DNA of 9,738 bases from JAUXIQ01 sp030620925 [NCBI: Nitrospinota bacterium] (GCA_030620925.1 JAUXIQ010000046.1:1-9738), one strand, 5' to 3'. Positions 1 through 6,953 are shown, numbered from the stretch's first letter. Made by a program: numbers and translations. Notes: generated from the letters alone by a model not told the origin.

Positions 1-752
1 AGGACTGCTTAGCCTTTATTGAGACCGGGGAGGTCAATTTCCTCCTCGTGTATATGATAGACCGGATCGGTAGGTTTATAGACCGCGATGATCGCCACCG
101 TGTTATTCGCACTTTGGAGAAGGTGTCCAAGACCAGCGTCGAATCACCCCATGATGGCCTGTACCCCCACGACGATTACGACCGAATGAGCAACCTGGAA
201 GATGCCCTTGATGATAGCCGCCGTGATAATGTCACGCGGGAATCCGGGTAAGCGATGGGCATATGAAAGCCCGTCTAAAGGGTAAGTTCAGCGGTGGCTC
301 AAAGCCATACGGCATTGGGCATATTGAAGAAAAAGGATACTTCCCAGTGAAGGAGGAAGTGCCCGCGCTCAAGGAGATTTTTAACCGGATTATCGATGGC
401 ATGGGAATATTCCCCCTCCGGGATTACTTGAACGCTAACTTGGACAAGTTCCCTAAACGCGAGCGGTATTACAAAGGGAAGTTAACAAAATGGAACGATA
501 CTGGCCTCCGCTACATTGTCAATAACGACCTCTATTTCACCGGCATCATAACACCCACCAGGGAAGGCCTCCGACCGATGGATACCAAAATTAAATTGTT
601 CGATGAGGAGACGGTTAAACGCGCCCGTAGGGAAATGGCCGCCCGCCATAAACAGCCCAAAAACCCCGACCAGCAGTTGGAACCCCGCTTTGGCCCTCCT
701 TTATTACACGGTATCGTCCGATGCGACCTCTGCGGCACCAATATGGGCAAGC
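1..752 (+). pseudogene. Large serine recombinase (resolvase/invertase family), frameshifted and truncated at both visible ends
   Basis: This is the remains of a site-specific serine recombinase, the class that integrates and excises mobile elements through a serine-DNA intermediate. Frame 3 is open from base 3 and gives the second half of the catalytic resolvase domain (FLLVYMIDRIGR, then DDSRRDNVTRES). The catalytic Ser would lie upstream of the window. Frame 3 stops at 249-251. The homology continues for about 12 codons in frame 1 from 247 (GKRWAYESPSK), then in frame 2 from about 278 (GKFSGGSKPYGIG). So at least two frameshifts break the gene. Frame 2 holds the recombinase domain (EEVPALKEIFNRIIDG) and the first CxxCG of the zinc ribbon (LLHGIVRCDLCGTNM). 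Recognisable homology ends at about 750, before the second Cys pair. The frame then runs out of register through a URO-D fragment to a stop at 908-910. The family call is secure; the gene is non-functional unless the frameshifts are sequencing errors. Confidence 0.88.
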
Positions 753-914
753 AACCCGGACGACGTGAGGGAAGAGGTCAAGCGGCGGATAGAAGTGCTC
801 GGCCCCGGCGGAGGCTACGTGTGCACGTCCGTGCACAATATCCAGAAAGAAGTTCCCCCGGAAAACATCTGCGCCATGCTGGAAGCGGCCCGCGAATTCG
901 GCGTATATAATTGA
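753..914 (+). pseudogene. C-terminal fragment of a URO-D-like protein
   Basis: Frame 3 from about 753 to the TGA at 912-914 encodes some 53 residues beginning NPDDVREEVKRRIEVLGPGG and continuing YVCTSVHNIQKEVPPENI, ending EAAREFGVYN. This is the characteristic last part of the uroporphyrinogen decarboxylase fold family (PF01208), which includes HemE and corrinoid-dependent methyltransferases such as MtaA and MtbA. The GPGGGY...HNIQ...VPPENI pattern is conserved across that family, so the fragment cannot separate decarboxylase from methyltransferase. No start codon or upstream three-quarters of the gene is present; the sequence immediately 5' is the cut recombinase zinc ribbon. The natural C-terminus is intact. 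Its stop codon overlaps the left arm of a palindromic repeat. It is a relic joined by deletion or recombination, not a functional gene. Confidence 0.85.
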
Positions 915-962
915 GGGAACCTTTTAGCAAAACGGTTCCCTCTAACTCCTTCCCAAAAATTT
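913..962 (+). repeat. Palindromic intergenic repeat, copy R1
   Basis: The arms GAGGGAACC (913-921) and GGTTCCCTC (934-942) are perfect 9-bp complements. They extend by TTTT/AAAA after a single bulged C, leaving the loop AGC. A 3' tail, TAACTCCTTCCCAAAAATTT, follows. The same stem-plus-tail design occurs at 8788-8842 (same orientation) and 8861-8908 (opposite). It sits exactly at the stop of the URO-D fragment, so it probably served as a terminator or as a repeat placed at gene ends. There is no run of T directly after the stem, so it is not a textbook intrinsic terminator. Confidence 0.75.
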
Positions 963-1103
963 CGTGTTTGTCGATCCGAGTCGCCTTGAAATAGGGTTAT
1001 CAAACCAGTATTTACTTTTTGTCACTCTCAGGTGCATCCTTGGGGAACCCTGCGAAACGCGGGACTATAGAAGAGTTTCCCCAGAGAATATTTTAGCAGT
1101 GGC

Positions 1104-1125
1104 GAACCCTGCTCAGAACAGGTTC
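1104..1125 (-). terminator. Imperfect hairpin downstream of the MBL-fold gene
   Basis: GAACCCTG (1104-1111) pairs with CAGGTTC (1119-1125) with one bulged C, giving a 7-bp stem 16 bp beyond the stop of the minus-strand MBL gene. A second, weaker pairing of GGGGAA with TTCCCC occurs at about 1040-1082. No strong T tract follows on the minus strand, so termination is only a possibility. The rest of 963-1140 shows no coding signal: the open frame there matches no family I know. Confidence 0.25.
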
Positions 1126-1140
1126 TTGTGTTTGCCCAAT

Positions 1141-2085
1141 TCAGAAGACGAACTTGGTGCCCACGCAGTTATGCACGAAAGCTTCGGGCATCTCCTGCCT
1201 GAAGCGGAACATGGCGGTTGAGCCTGTGCAATGGGTGGGGACCACGATTTTGGGGTTTATCTTTTTTATCTCGCTGATGGTCCTGTCGATGATGGGCTCG
1301 AACAGCGGGCCTGTGAGATGAAAACCACCGATCATAGAATGCACTTATTTCTCGCCGGTCAGCTCCATGGCGTAAAGGGCGCTGTTGATTATCCCCGCAT
1401 GGGCGCAGCCTGAGAGCACCACCAGCCCTTTATCTTTTACTTTTATGGCAATCGCCTGGTCGTCTTTCACGAGGGGGTCCGGCTTTACTTCTCCTCCTAT
1501 TTCAGCATAGTTCGGCGGAAAACCTTTCTCAAAATCGGTCACCCTGGGTATTTCGCCGGTTACCAGCAGGGAATCACCTGCCAATAGATAGGGCTCTCTG
1601 TTCTTGATAACCGCTGCCCCCGCCTCCTCCAGCTCCGCCTCCTTGAACTCGGGGAAAATTACCTCTTCCCTGTTGGGTATCCTTATGCGTCTTTTGAGAA
1701 AAGCGTCGGGATGAACGATGAAGGGGATACTCTTTTCCGGCAGGCTTTCTACCAGCTTTATCATGGCCGCGTTATGGTCGGGGTGCCCGTGAGAAAGGAC
1801 GATAGCTTCTACCCCGTTGAGGTCCAGCTCCAGCGATTTGAGGTTATGGAAAATGCTATCCTTGGTCATCCCAGCGTCCATGAGGATTTTGTGCGTTTCC
1901 CCTTCCAGTGTTGTCTCTATCAGGGTCGCGAAACCGTGCTCGGCGAGCAGAGCCTCGGCTAGTTTTCCCCCTCTGCTGAGGGTGGGGCGCTGGACCTCCT
2001 CCGTACCGCTCATGAAGGAGTCTGCGTAATTGTCCACCAGGATGGTTATGACCAATTGTTCAACTTCTTTCAGGCTCACCTTCAT
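1141..2085 (-). pseudogene. MBL-fold metallohydrolase interrupted by one in-frame TAA
   Basis: A 314-codon reading frame for a metallo-beta-lactamase-fold hydrolase. It resembles the group often annotated as 7,8-dihydropterin-6-yl-methyl-4-(beta-D-ribofuranosyl)aminobenzene 5'-phosphate synthase. The metal motif HGHPDH is at residues 99-104, further ligand candidates are Cys-Ala-His229 in SGCAHAGIIN, and a late His lies in PTHCTG (about residue 285). After residue 246 (ELTGEK) a TAA at 1345-1347 is followed in the same frame by VHSMIGGFHL and 67 codons that complete the family's normal C-terminus (VGTKFVF, stop at 1141). One substitution of a Lys, Gln or Glu codon would explain it. The start ATG overlaps the upstream hot-dog gene's TGA (ATGA) and has GGGGAG 6 nt upstream. 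A GTG immediately after the TAA could restart translation and yield two pieces, but the active site would then be split between chains. Substrate unknown. Confidence 0.85.
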
Positions 2086-2531
2086 GATTTCTCCCCTTTA
2101 TCATCGCGGCTGCGCAACCGGACGGTGCACAGCCCTTTGACCGGCCGCTGGCCGTCTTCGTCCTGGAGGTAGACCTCGCATTCCACGAGGTTCTCCCCGC
2201 TCTCGGATTTTTTTTCGGTGATTACCCCGTAACAGGTGAATTCTATTCCCGTCCGGACGAAACCTCTGAAATTTACGTTAAGGTTCACCAGGGAGTCGGC
2301 GGGGAAGTATGCGGTAACGATCTGGGATAGAAGACCGAAGCTGATGTTACCGGGGATGACGGCGCGTTCCAGGCCTTCGGTTTTTGCGTAGTCGTCATCC
2401 ACGAACCGTTTGTGAAACAGCCCCACCGAATCTAGGTAGGCCCGCACGTCGTCGGTTGTGAATATGCGGGTCAATGGCGGGAGCATGTCTCCCGGGTTTA
2501 CGTCTTCGAAATGGATTTCTTCAGCGGCCAT
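2082..2531 (-). CDS. MaoC-like hot-dog protein (second of a pair)
   Basis: A single-hot-dog protein of the MaoC/(R)-hydratase superfamily, about 149 residues. The opening (IHFEDVNPGD) and central segment (AVIPGNISFGLLSQIVTAYF) fit the family, whose members hydrate enoyl-CoA or enoyl-ACP thioesters. The region that normally reads GDxNPxH instead reads VGLFHKRFVDDDYA, so by-eye alignment puts Leu and Phe at the catalytic Asp and His. Hydratase activity is therefore doubtful. I prefer the ATG at 2529-2531 (MAAEEI) because GGGTGA at 2536-2541 lies just upstream. ATG codons at 2546 and 2543 would add five residues but lack a ribosome site. It follows the other hot-dog gene by 17 bp and overlaps the MBL start by 4 bp, so the three are translationally linked. 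The two hot-dog proteins may form a heterodimer like mycobacterial HadA/HadB; this is inferred from adjacency and domain types. Confidence 0.82.
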   Translation of the reverse strand: MAAEEIHFEDVNPGDMLPPLTRIFTTDDVRAYLDSVGLFHKRFVDDDYAKTEGLERAVIPGNISFGLLSQIVTAYFPADSLVNLNVNFRGFVRTGIEFTCYGVITEKKSESGENLVECEVYLQDEDGQRPVKGLCTVRLRSRDDKGEKS

Positions 2532-2548
2532 ACATTCACCCATCATTA

Positions 2549-3013
2549 TTATTCTTTTGATTCCAGCTCGTCAACGTCTCCCTGGAGCATGGTGGAGCGT
2601 ATTATGGCCACCACCTCGCCGTCACTGTCGCTGTATGTCGCTTCACGAACGACGAAAACCAGCTTACCGCTGCGCCCGGTTTTCTCAAACACATCGGCTA
2701 TCTTGCTCTTTACGGTGATAACGTCGCCCGGTCTCAGGGGTCTTTTCTGTTCCAGCTCCTGCCCGGCGAACAGCTCTATGCGGCCATGTTCTATCCTTAT
2801 TTCGGGATAACCCTCCGGAAGCAAAATCTGATTGAAGAAACCGGGGGGAGCGATGATGTCGTCGTAACCGAGCTGGGCGGCGGCATTGTCGTCATAGAAG
2901 GCCGGGTTTACCTCTTTGTGCACCTTGCTGAAATTGATGATCTCTTCCTTGGTTACCTCATAGGTGCCTAATTCGTATTCTTTGCCGATGATGCTTTTAT
3001 CGAATTCCACCAC
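2549..3013 (-). CDS. MaoC_N / FAS1-type dehydratase-like hot-dog protein (first of a pair)
   Basis: A 154-residue protein matching the N-terminal MaoC-like dehydratase domain (PF13452): IGKEYELGTYEVTKEEI near the start, then NPAFYDDNAAAQLGYDD at about residues 36-52 and IAPPGFF. The C-terminal half has the expected LRPGDVITVKSKIADVFEKT strand pattern. In this family the domain often acts as a substrate-binding, non-catalytic partner, as in HadA of the HadAB dehydratase. Consistent with that, the conserved NP is present but the following His is replaced (NPAFYD). Translation starts at GTG 3013; GGAGGTG at 3021-3027, 7 nt upstream, is a near-perfect ribosome site. It lies 31 bp after the nitronate monooxygenase-like gene and 17 bp before the partner hot-dog gene. 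Probable role is binding or processing of an acyl-CoA made by the operon's CoA-transferase; the substrate is not deducible. Confidence 0.85.
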   Translation of the reverse strand: MVEFDKSIIGKEYELGTYEVTKEEIINFSKVHKEVNPAFYDDNAAAQLGYDDIIAPPGFFNQILLPEGYPEIRIEHGRIELFAGQELEQKRPLRPGDVITVKSKIADVFEKTGRSGKLVFVVREATYSDSDGEVVAIIRSTMLQGDVDELESKE

Positions 3014-3044
3014 TGTTAATCACCTCCCGCGATGCCGCCGCGCA

Positions 3045-3998
3045 TCATACGGCGGTCTGCCTTATCTGTTGGTACAAGTTTTCGGTGATCGATCTGCTCC
3101 CCTCCATTATTTCCTCGATTACCTCTTTGACGCTTTGGATTCGGTCAATTACACCTGCCACCTGCCCCACGCTTACTATGCCTTTGCAGACGTCTCCGCT
3201 GATGGGGTCAGTGGCGTGTTCTTCGGTGAATTTCTTTATTTCATCGGGGGAGGCTCCGCTTTTTTCCAGCTCCAGGAGCTGCGAAACGGCCTCGCTTTTC
3301 AGGGCCCGCATGGGGCTTATGCCTCTTTCGATGATGGTGGTGTCTGTATCAGAAGCATCCGTTACGGCTTTTTTGTAATCCTCGCTGACGGCGCATTCTA
3401 CGGTAGCCAGAAAACGCGTGCCCATCTGCACTCCTTCGGCGCCCAGCGCCATTGCGGCCAGGTAGCCCCTGGCATCACCTATCCCTCCCGCGGCCACCAC
3501 CGGAATGTCCACGGCGTCGGCCACCTGGGGGATGAGGGTCATGGTGGTCACTTCATCGTAGCTGAGGTGCCCGCCCGATTCTACGCCTTCGGCTATGACC
3601 GCGTCCACTCCCGCCTGTTCCACCTTCACGGCCAGCTTTACGCTGGGGACCACGTGCAGCACGTTTATACCCGCCTCTTTCAGCCGGTCGATGAACCGGC
3701 CCGGGTCGCCGGCGGAGGTGGTTATGCACTTCAGCCCTTCTTCGATGACTATTTCAATGGCCTCCGGCGCGTTGGGCCTCCTCAGCGATATATTTACGCC
3801 GAAGGGCTTGTCCGTGAGCTTCTTGGCTTTTCTTATCTGCTCGCACAGCTCGTCTCCCGGCAGGGAGGAGGCTGCTATGAGGCCGAACCCACCGGCGTCA
3901 GAGACGGCGGCGGCTATCTCCGCCATGGTGATGAACCGCATGGGGCCCTGGATGATGGGATGTTCGGTGCCCAGCAGCCGGGTAACTCTGTTTTCCAT
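3045..3998 (-). CDS. Nitronate monooxygenase/FabK-like FMN protein, paralog 1
   Basis: A 317-residue TIM-barrel flavoprotein of the NMO family (PF03060), which covers nitronate monooxygenases, FabK enoyl-ACP reductases and many uncharacterised FMN enzymes. Visible features are PIIQGPM at residues 14-20, PFGVNI at 65-70, TSAGDP at 94-99, the FMN-phosphate loop GGIGDARG at 171-178, and EGVQMGTRFLAT at 188-199. His144, the position of the active-site His in the family, is present, but its motif reads GGHLS where paralog 2 has GGHNG. That may mean a different substrate. The two paralogs align end to end with roughly half their residues identical by eye. The gene lies 59 bp after the HD gene and 31 bp before the hot-dog pair. 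In anaerobes an FMN-dependent reductase or isomerase role on an acyl-CoA is at least as likely as nitronate oxidation; this is inference. Confidence 0.88.
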   Translation of the reverse strand: MENRVTRLLGTEHPIIQGPMRFITMAEIAAAVSDAGGFGLIAASSLPGDELCEQIRKAKKLTDKPFGVNISLRRPNAPEAIEIVIEEGLKCITTSAGDPGRFIDRLKEAGINVLHVVPSVKLAVKVEQAGVDAVIAEGVESGGHLSYDEVTTMTLIPQVADAVDIPVVAAGGIGDARGYLAAMALGAEGVQMGTRFLATVECAVSEDYKKAVTDASDTDTTIIERGISPMRALKSEAVSQLLELEKSGASPDEIKKFTEEHATDPISGDVCKGIVSVGQVAGVIDRIQSVKEVIEEIMEGSRSITENLYQQIRQTAV

Positions 3999-4057
3999 TC
4001 CGGAGGCCTTTACAAGCTTTCTTTAGAGGTGAAAGGCTAAATGATCTTCCGACGACT

Positions 4058-4633
4058 CTATTTTTTTATCGGTTTGGGGGTGGCGCCGGTGAACACATCT
4101 CGCACGGTCAAACCCGCATGTTTTCTGAGCATGGAATCGGCATGGCAATGGTCCATGGAGCGGATGATCTCGAGCTCCAGTGTCCTCACCGGAATTTCCC
4201 CCGGTGTGTTGTGATATTGGACTATGTTGGTGATTTCGGCGGGTAGCCCGGCTTTCATGCAGATGTTCGCTCCCAGCTGCGGATGGAGGAGGTATTTGCC
4301 GATCTCAGTCTTTCCTCCCTTTGCTGAGTATTCCAGCGGCTTACCCATGTCGTGCAAGACAGCCCCGGCGATAACGTAATCAAGGTTGAGCTCGACTTTT
4401 TCCTGTTCGATCAGCGCCCTGCCCAGTGCCATAGCGATTTTAGCCGTACCCCGGCAGTGATCGACGTTGGTGATAAATTCCGCCACACCAGGAATCCAGG
4501 GCATGTCTTCTATTTTCTCCCAGTCGCTCTCTTTCAGGGATAATAGCCAGGCTCGGGCCGCTCCCTCTTTCACGGTCTCGTCCGTTATGGAATCGAGTTC
4601 AGGGAAAAGTTTTAATATATAGTCTTTGTCCAT
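4058..4633 (-). CDS. HD-domain metal-dependent phosphohydrolase
   Basis: A 191-residue single-domain HD-superfamily protein. The metal-ligand set can be followed along the chain: His59 (VDHCRGTAKIA), His94-Asp95 (VLHDMGKPLE), His117 (LLHPQLGA), His141 (QYHNTPGE) and Asp161 (SMDHCHAD). This HD-AVLHDMGK arrangement is typical of stand-alone HD hydrolases acting on nucleotides or phosphomonoesters; no sensor or second domain is present. I chose ATG 4633 over the GTG at 4642 because GGAG (4642-4645) sits 8 nt before the ATG and overlaps the GTG. The preceding gap of 81 bp is one of the longer ones in the cluster and contains a weak promoter candidate, so the gene may also be transcribed on its own. 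A phosphohydrolase is an odd member of an acyl-CoA operon and its role there is unknown. Confidence 0.85.
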   Translation of the reverse strand: MDKDYILKLFPELDSITDETVKEGAARAWLLSLKESDWEKIEDMPWIPGVAEFITNVDHCRGTAKIAMALGRALIEQEKVELNLDYVIAGAVLHDMGKPLEYSAKGGKTEIGKYLLHPQLGANICMKAGLPAEITNIVQYHNTPGEIPVRTLELEIIRSMDHCHADSMLRKHAGLTVRDVFTGATPKPIKK

Positions 4634-4662
4634 TGGTCTCACTCCATCTAATCAACTGTCTA

Positions 4663-4692
4663 CATATAACATTTTTCTTTCAGAGGCGGCAA
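4663..4692 (-). promoter_or_regulatory. Weak sigma-70-like promoter candidate before the HD gene
   Basis: On the minus strand TTGCCG (4692-4687) and TATATG (4668-4663) are separated by 18 bp, each matching four of six consensus bases. It lies in the 81-bp gap between the CoA-transferase stop and the HD start. It could provide internal transcription of the last five genes. Such matches arise by chance, so this is tentative. Confidence 0.28.
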
Positions 4693-4714
4693 GTTTTATA
4701 AGATTATTATCGGG

Positions 4715-5938
4715 TTACTCCGCCGGCCTTGTTGAAGAACGTTCAGGCACCGGGTGAGATGAGGCAGTGAGAACCACCACTTTTTCTTTGAGGGCTTCGA
4801 TCTCGCGTTTATCGTATCCCAGCCAATCCAGGATGTCTTCGGTGTGTTCGCCCAGGAGAGGGGCCGGAGATTCCACAGAAACAGGCGTTTTCTCCATTTT
4901 GAGGGGGAACCCCAGGGTTTGCAAATCGCCGGCGACGGGGTGTGTCTGCTTGATGAGAAGCTGATTAGCCAGGATGTGCTCGTCGTTAAAGAGGTCGTCG
5001 ATGGTGTTCACCGGCCCACAGGGAACACCGGCCTCCTCCAGGAGGTCGGTCCACTCCGGGCTCGTTTTCTGTTGAAGTATTTTCTGAAAAACGGGTATGA
5101 GTTGTTGAGCGTTATGGAACCTGTTGGCGTGCGAGTTGAACCTCGGATCATCGCCCAGTTCTTCGACCCCCAGGGTCCGGCACAATTTTTTAAACAGACC
5201 TTCGTTCAGGACGGCTACGTTGATGTATCCGTCACTGGTCTGGTACGTCCTGTAAGCGGGGTGATTACCGGTGGTACCATCGAAGGCGGGTTGTGACCTG
5301 TCTTCGCCCATCACCATGCGGTGGGCCTGCATGGCCATTGCCGAGCCGAGAAGCGAGGTATCCACCCGCTGCCCCTCGCCTGTCTCCTGTCTGTTATACA
5401 GTGCGGCCAGAATGCCGACAGCGGCCATCAGGCCGGAGGGCATATCTACCACTGAAGATTTATCCCTCTGGGGCGGGTTCTCGCCGCGGTCCATGACCGA
5501 AGCATAGCCCTGGAGCACGAGCTCGTAGGCCGCTTTATCGGTGTGGGGGCCTGCGGTGCCGAAACCGGTGGTGGAAGAATAGATGAGGCGCGGGTTGATG
5601 GCAGAGAGGGTGTCGTAGCCCAACCCCAGCTTTTCCATGGTGCCCGGCCGGGAGTTTTCCATGAATACGTCAGACCGTGCGGCGAGTTTAAGGACGATAT
5701 CCCTGCCTTCCGCCTTTTTGAGGTCCACCGCCATGCTCTTCTTGTTGCGGTTCATTCCCAGGAACAAGTGGCTCTCGGTCTTCTGGAACGGAGGTCCCAG
5801 GGAACGCCCGCTGTCGCCGTGAAGCGGTTCGATTTTTATCACCTGAGCGCCCATGTCCGCAAGCAGCATGGACGCGAAAGGGCCCGCCAGGACCGTGGTG
5901 AGGTCAATCACAGTTATGCCGTGCAGAGGGCCACTCAT
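4715..5938 (-). CDS. Family III CoA-transferase (CaiB/BaiF type)
   Basis: A 407-residue member of the CoA-transferase family III (PF02515), which moves CoA between a donor thioester and an acid such as formate/oxalate, carnitine or bile acids. The N-terminus (ITVIDLTTVLAGPFASMLLA) and the segment MGAQVIKIEPLHGDSGR (29-45) are typical. NRNKKSMAVDLK at 63-74, and SRPGTMEKLGLGYD at 96-109, also fit. The conserved catalytic Asp, which forms the aspartyl-CoA anhydride, is Asp165 in SSVVDMPSG. The C-terminal swapped domain has PCGPVNTIDDLF. Length is normal for the family, with a short unconserved Ser/Pro/Arg tail. GAGG lies about 10 nt before the ATG. It sits between the two nitronate monooxygenase-like paralogs, 64 bp after the first. 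It is the likely entry enzyme of the pathway, activating an organic acid at no ATP cost; which acid cannot be told. Confidence 0.93.
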   Translation of the reverse strand: MSGPLHGITVIDLTTVLAGPFASMLLADMGAQVIKIEPLHGDSGRSLGPPFQKTESHLFLGMNRNKKSMAVDLKKAEGRDIVLKLAARSDVFMENSRPGTMEKLGLGYDTLSAINPRLIYSSTTGFGTAGPHTDKAAYELVLQGYASVMDRGENPPQRDKSSVVDMPSGLMAAVGILAALYNRQETGEGQRVDTSLLGSAMAMQAHRMVMGEDRSQPAFDGTTGNHPAYRTYQTSDGYINVAVLNEGLFKKLCRTLGVEELGDDPRFNSHANRFHNAQQLIPVFQKILQQKTSPEWTDLLEEAGVPCGPVNTIDDLFNDEHILANQLLIKQTHPVAGDLQTLGFPLKMEKTPVSVESPAPLLGEHTEDILDWLGYDKREIEALKEKVVVLTASSHPVPERSSTRPAE

Positions 5939-5967
5939 AAAGCATAATCCTCACAAGTCAGTTTAAG

Positions 5968-5990
5968 TCCGCCGTGCGGATTTTATAATC
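5968..5990. other. Small hairpins in the 64-bp gap before the CoA-transferase gene
   Basis: TCCGC/GCGGA (5968-5972 with 5976-5980) forms a 5-bp stem, and the overlapping GGATT/AATCC forms another with loop TTAT. They lie in the spacer between paralog 2 and the CoA-transferase gene. They could affect RNA processing within the operon, but are short enough to be chance. Confidence 0.2.
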
Positions 5991-6002
5991 CAACGGCAAT
6001 GT

Positions 6003-6953
6003 TTAGATATCCAGTTTTTCCGAGATTCCCGAAAGGACGCCTGATGCGTCGTTGACCAGCTCGTCAATGACTTCTTTGACTGATTTAACTTCCCGCACCA
6101 GGCCCGCTATCTGCCCCGCCATCAACGAACCTTCATCCAGATTCCCTTCGATGAGGGCGGCTTTGGTGCGGCCTGAGCCTATGAACTCAAGCAGTTCCTC
6201 ATGGGGTGCACCGGCATGCTCTCTTTCCAGGATCTGTTCAGCGAGCTTATTTTTAAGCATGCGCACGGGCGCGTGGCTCCTGCCGGTTATTACCGTAGAG
6301 GTATCAGAGGATGCCAGGATCGACTCTTTAACGTTTTGATGGGCGACGCATTCTTTGGTGGCTATGAACCTGGTCCCCATCTGGACTCCCTCTGCGCCCA
6401 GGGCCAGGGCGGCTATCAAGCCTCTGGAGTCTCCGAGTCCCCCCGCCGCCACCACCGGGACGTCGATGGCGTCGACAACCTGGGGGATGAGGGCCATAGT
6501 GGTTATCTCGTCCACTCCGTTGTGTCCTCCGGCTTCGTATCCTTCCGCTACTACGGCGTTTACCCCGGCGTCCGCAGCTTTCTGTGCCATGCGAACGGAG
6601 GGGACCACGTGCATGACTTTGAGTCCGGCCTCCTGGAGCCAGCCGGTAAACTTGGCCGGGTTGCCGGCAGAGGTTATGGCTACGTCCACCTTCTTGTCCG
6701 CCACCATCTCCAACACTCCTTGAGACAGGGGGTCGATGAGGGGGATGTTCACACCGAACGATTTGTCGGTAAGCTCCCGCATGGTCTCAATATCTTCCGC
6801 CAACTGTTCTTTGGATTGGCTCCCTCTCAGAACGCCCATTCCACCCGCGTTACAGACCGCGGCAGCCAGCTCCGTGGTGGATATCCATACCATACCCCCT
6901 TGCAGTATGGGGTACTTTATTCCAAGAAGTTCGCAGATTCTGTTCTTGGCCAT
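6003..6953 (-). CDS. Nitronate monooxygenase/FabK-like FMN protein, paralog 2
   Basis: A 316-residue FMN TIM-barrel protein of the same family as the gene at 3045-3998, colinear with it over the whole length. Key features are PILQGGMVWIS at residues 15-25, SFGVNIPL (65-72), and TSAGNPAKF (94-102). His144 sits in AGGHNGVDE, the canonical GGHxG form of the family's active-site motif. GGLGDSRG (171-178) and EGVQMGTRFIAT (188-199) bind the FMN phosphate. The start ATG at 6953 has AAGGAGA 5 nt upstream, the strongest ribosome site in this part of the operon. It follows the PHP gene by 88 bp and precedes the CoA-transferase by 64 bp. The family includes 2-nitropropane dioxygenase-type enzymes and FabK; the actual substrate is unknown, and the operon suggests an unsaturated acyl-CoA or a nitro/nitronate acid. 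Confidence 0.9.
   Translation of the reverse strand: MAKNRICELLGIKYPILQGGMVWISTTELAAAVCNAGGMGVLRGSQSKEQLAEDIETMRELTDKSFGVNIPLIDPLSQGVLEMVADKKVDVAITSAGNPAKFTGWLQEAGLKVMHVVPSVRMAQKAADAGVNAVVAEGYEAGGHNGVDEITTMALIPQVVDAIDVPVVAAGGLGDSRGLIAALALGAEGVQMGTRFIATKECVAHQNVKESILASSDTSTVITGRSHAPVRMLKNKLAEQILEREHAGAPHEELLEFIGSGRTKAALIEGNLDEGSLMAGQIAGLVREVKSVKEVIDELVNDASGVLSGISEKLDI

Noticed and set aside
745-760. The recombinase/URO-D joint as an attachment site of the element
   Set aside because: No flanking direct repeat or dyad core is visible, and the recombinase itself is truncated at the joint, which fits deletion rather than precise integration.
964-1221. An 85-codon plus-strand frame in the debris after R1
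   Set aside because: No recognisable domain or ribosome site, and its second half overlaps the conserved C-terminus of the MBL gene on the other strand.
1345-1347. The MBL stop as a selenocysteine, pyrrolysine or reassigned codon
   Set aside because: The codon is TAA, not TGA or TAG, and TAA also serves as the normal terminator of other genes here, such as the PHP and ADP-ribosylglycohydrolase genes.
2964-4040. A 358-codon plus-strand open frame opposite nitronate monooxygenase paralog 1
   Set aside because: It lies antisense to a well-conserved flavoprotein gene, has low-complexity Gly/His/Tyr-rich composition typical of antisense frames in such DNA, and matches no family. A similar frame appears opposite paralog 2 (6201-6980).
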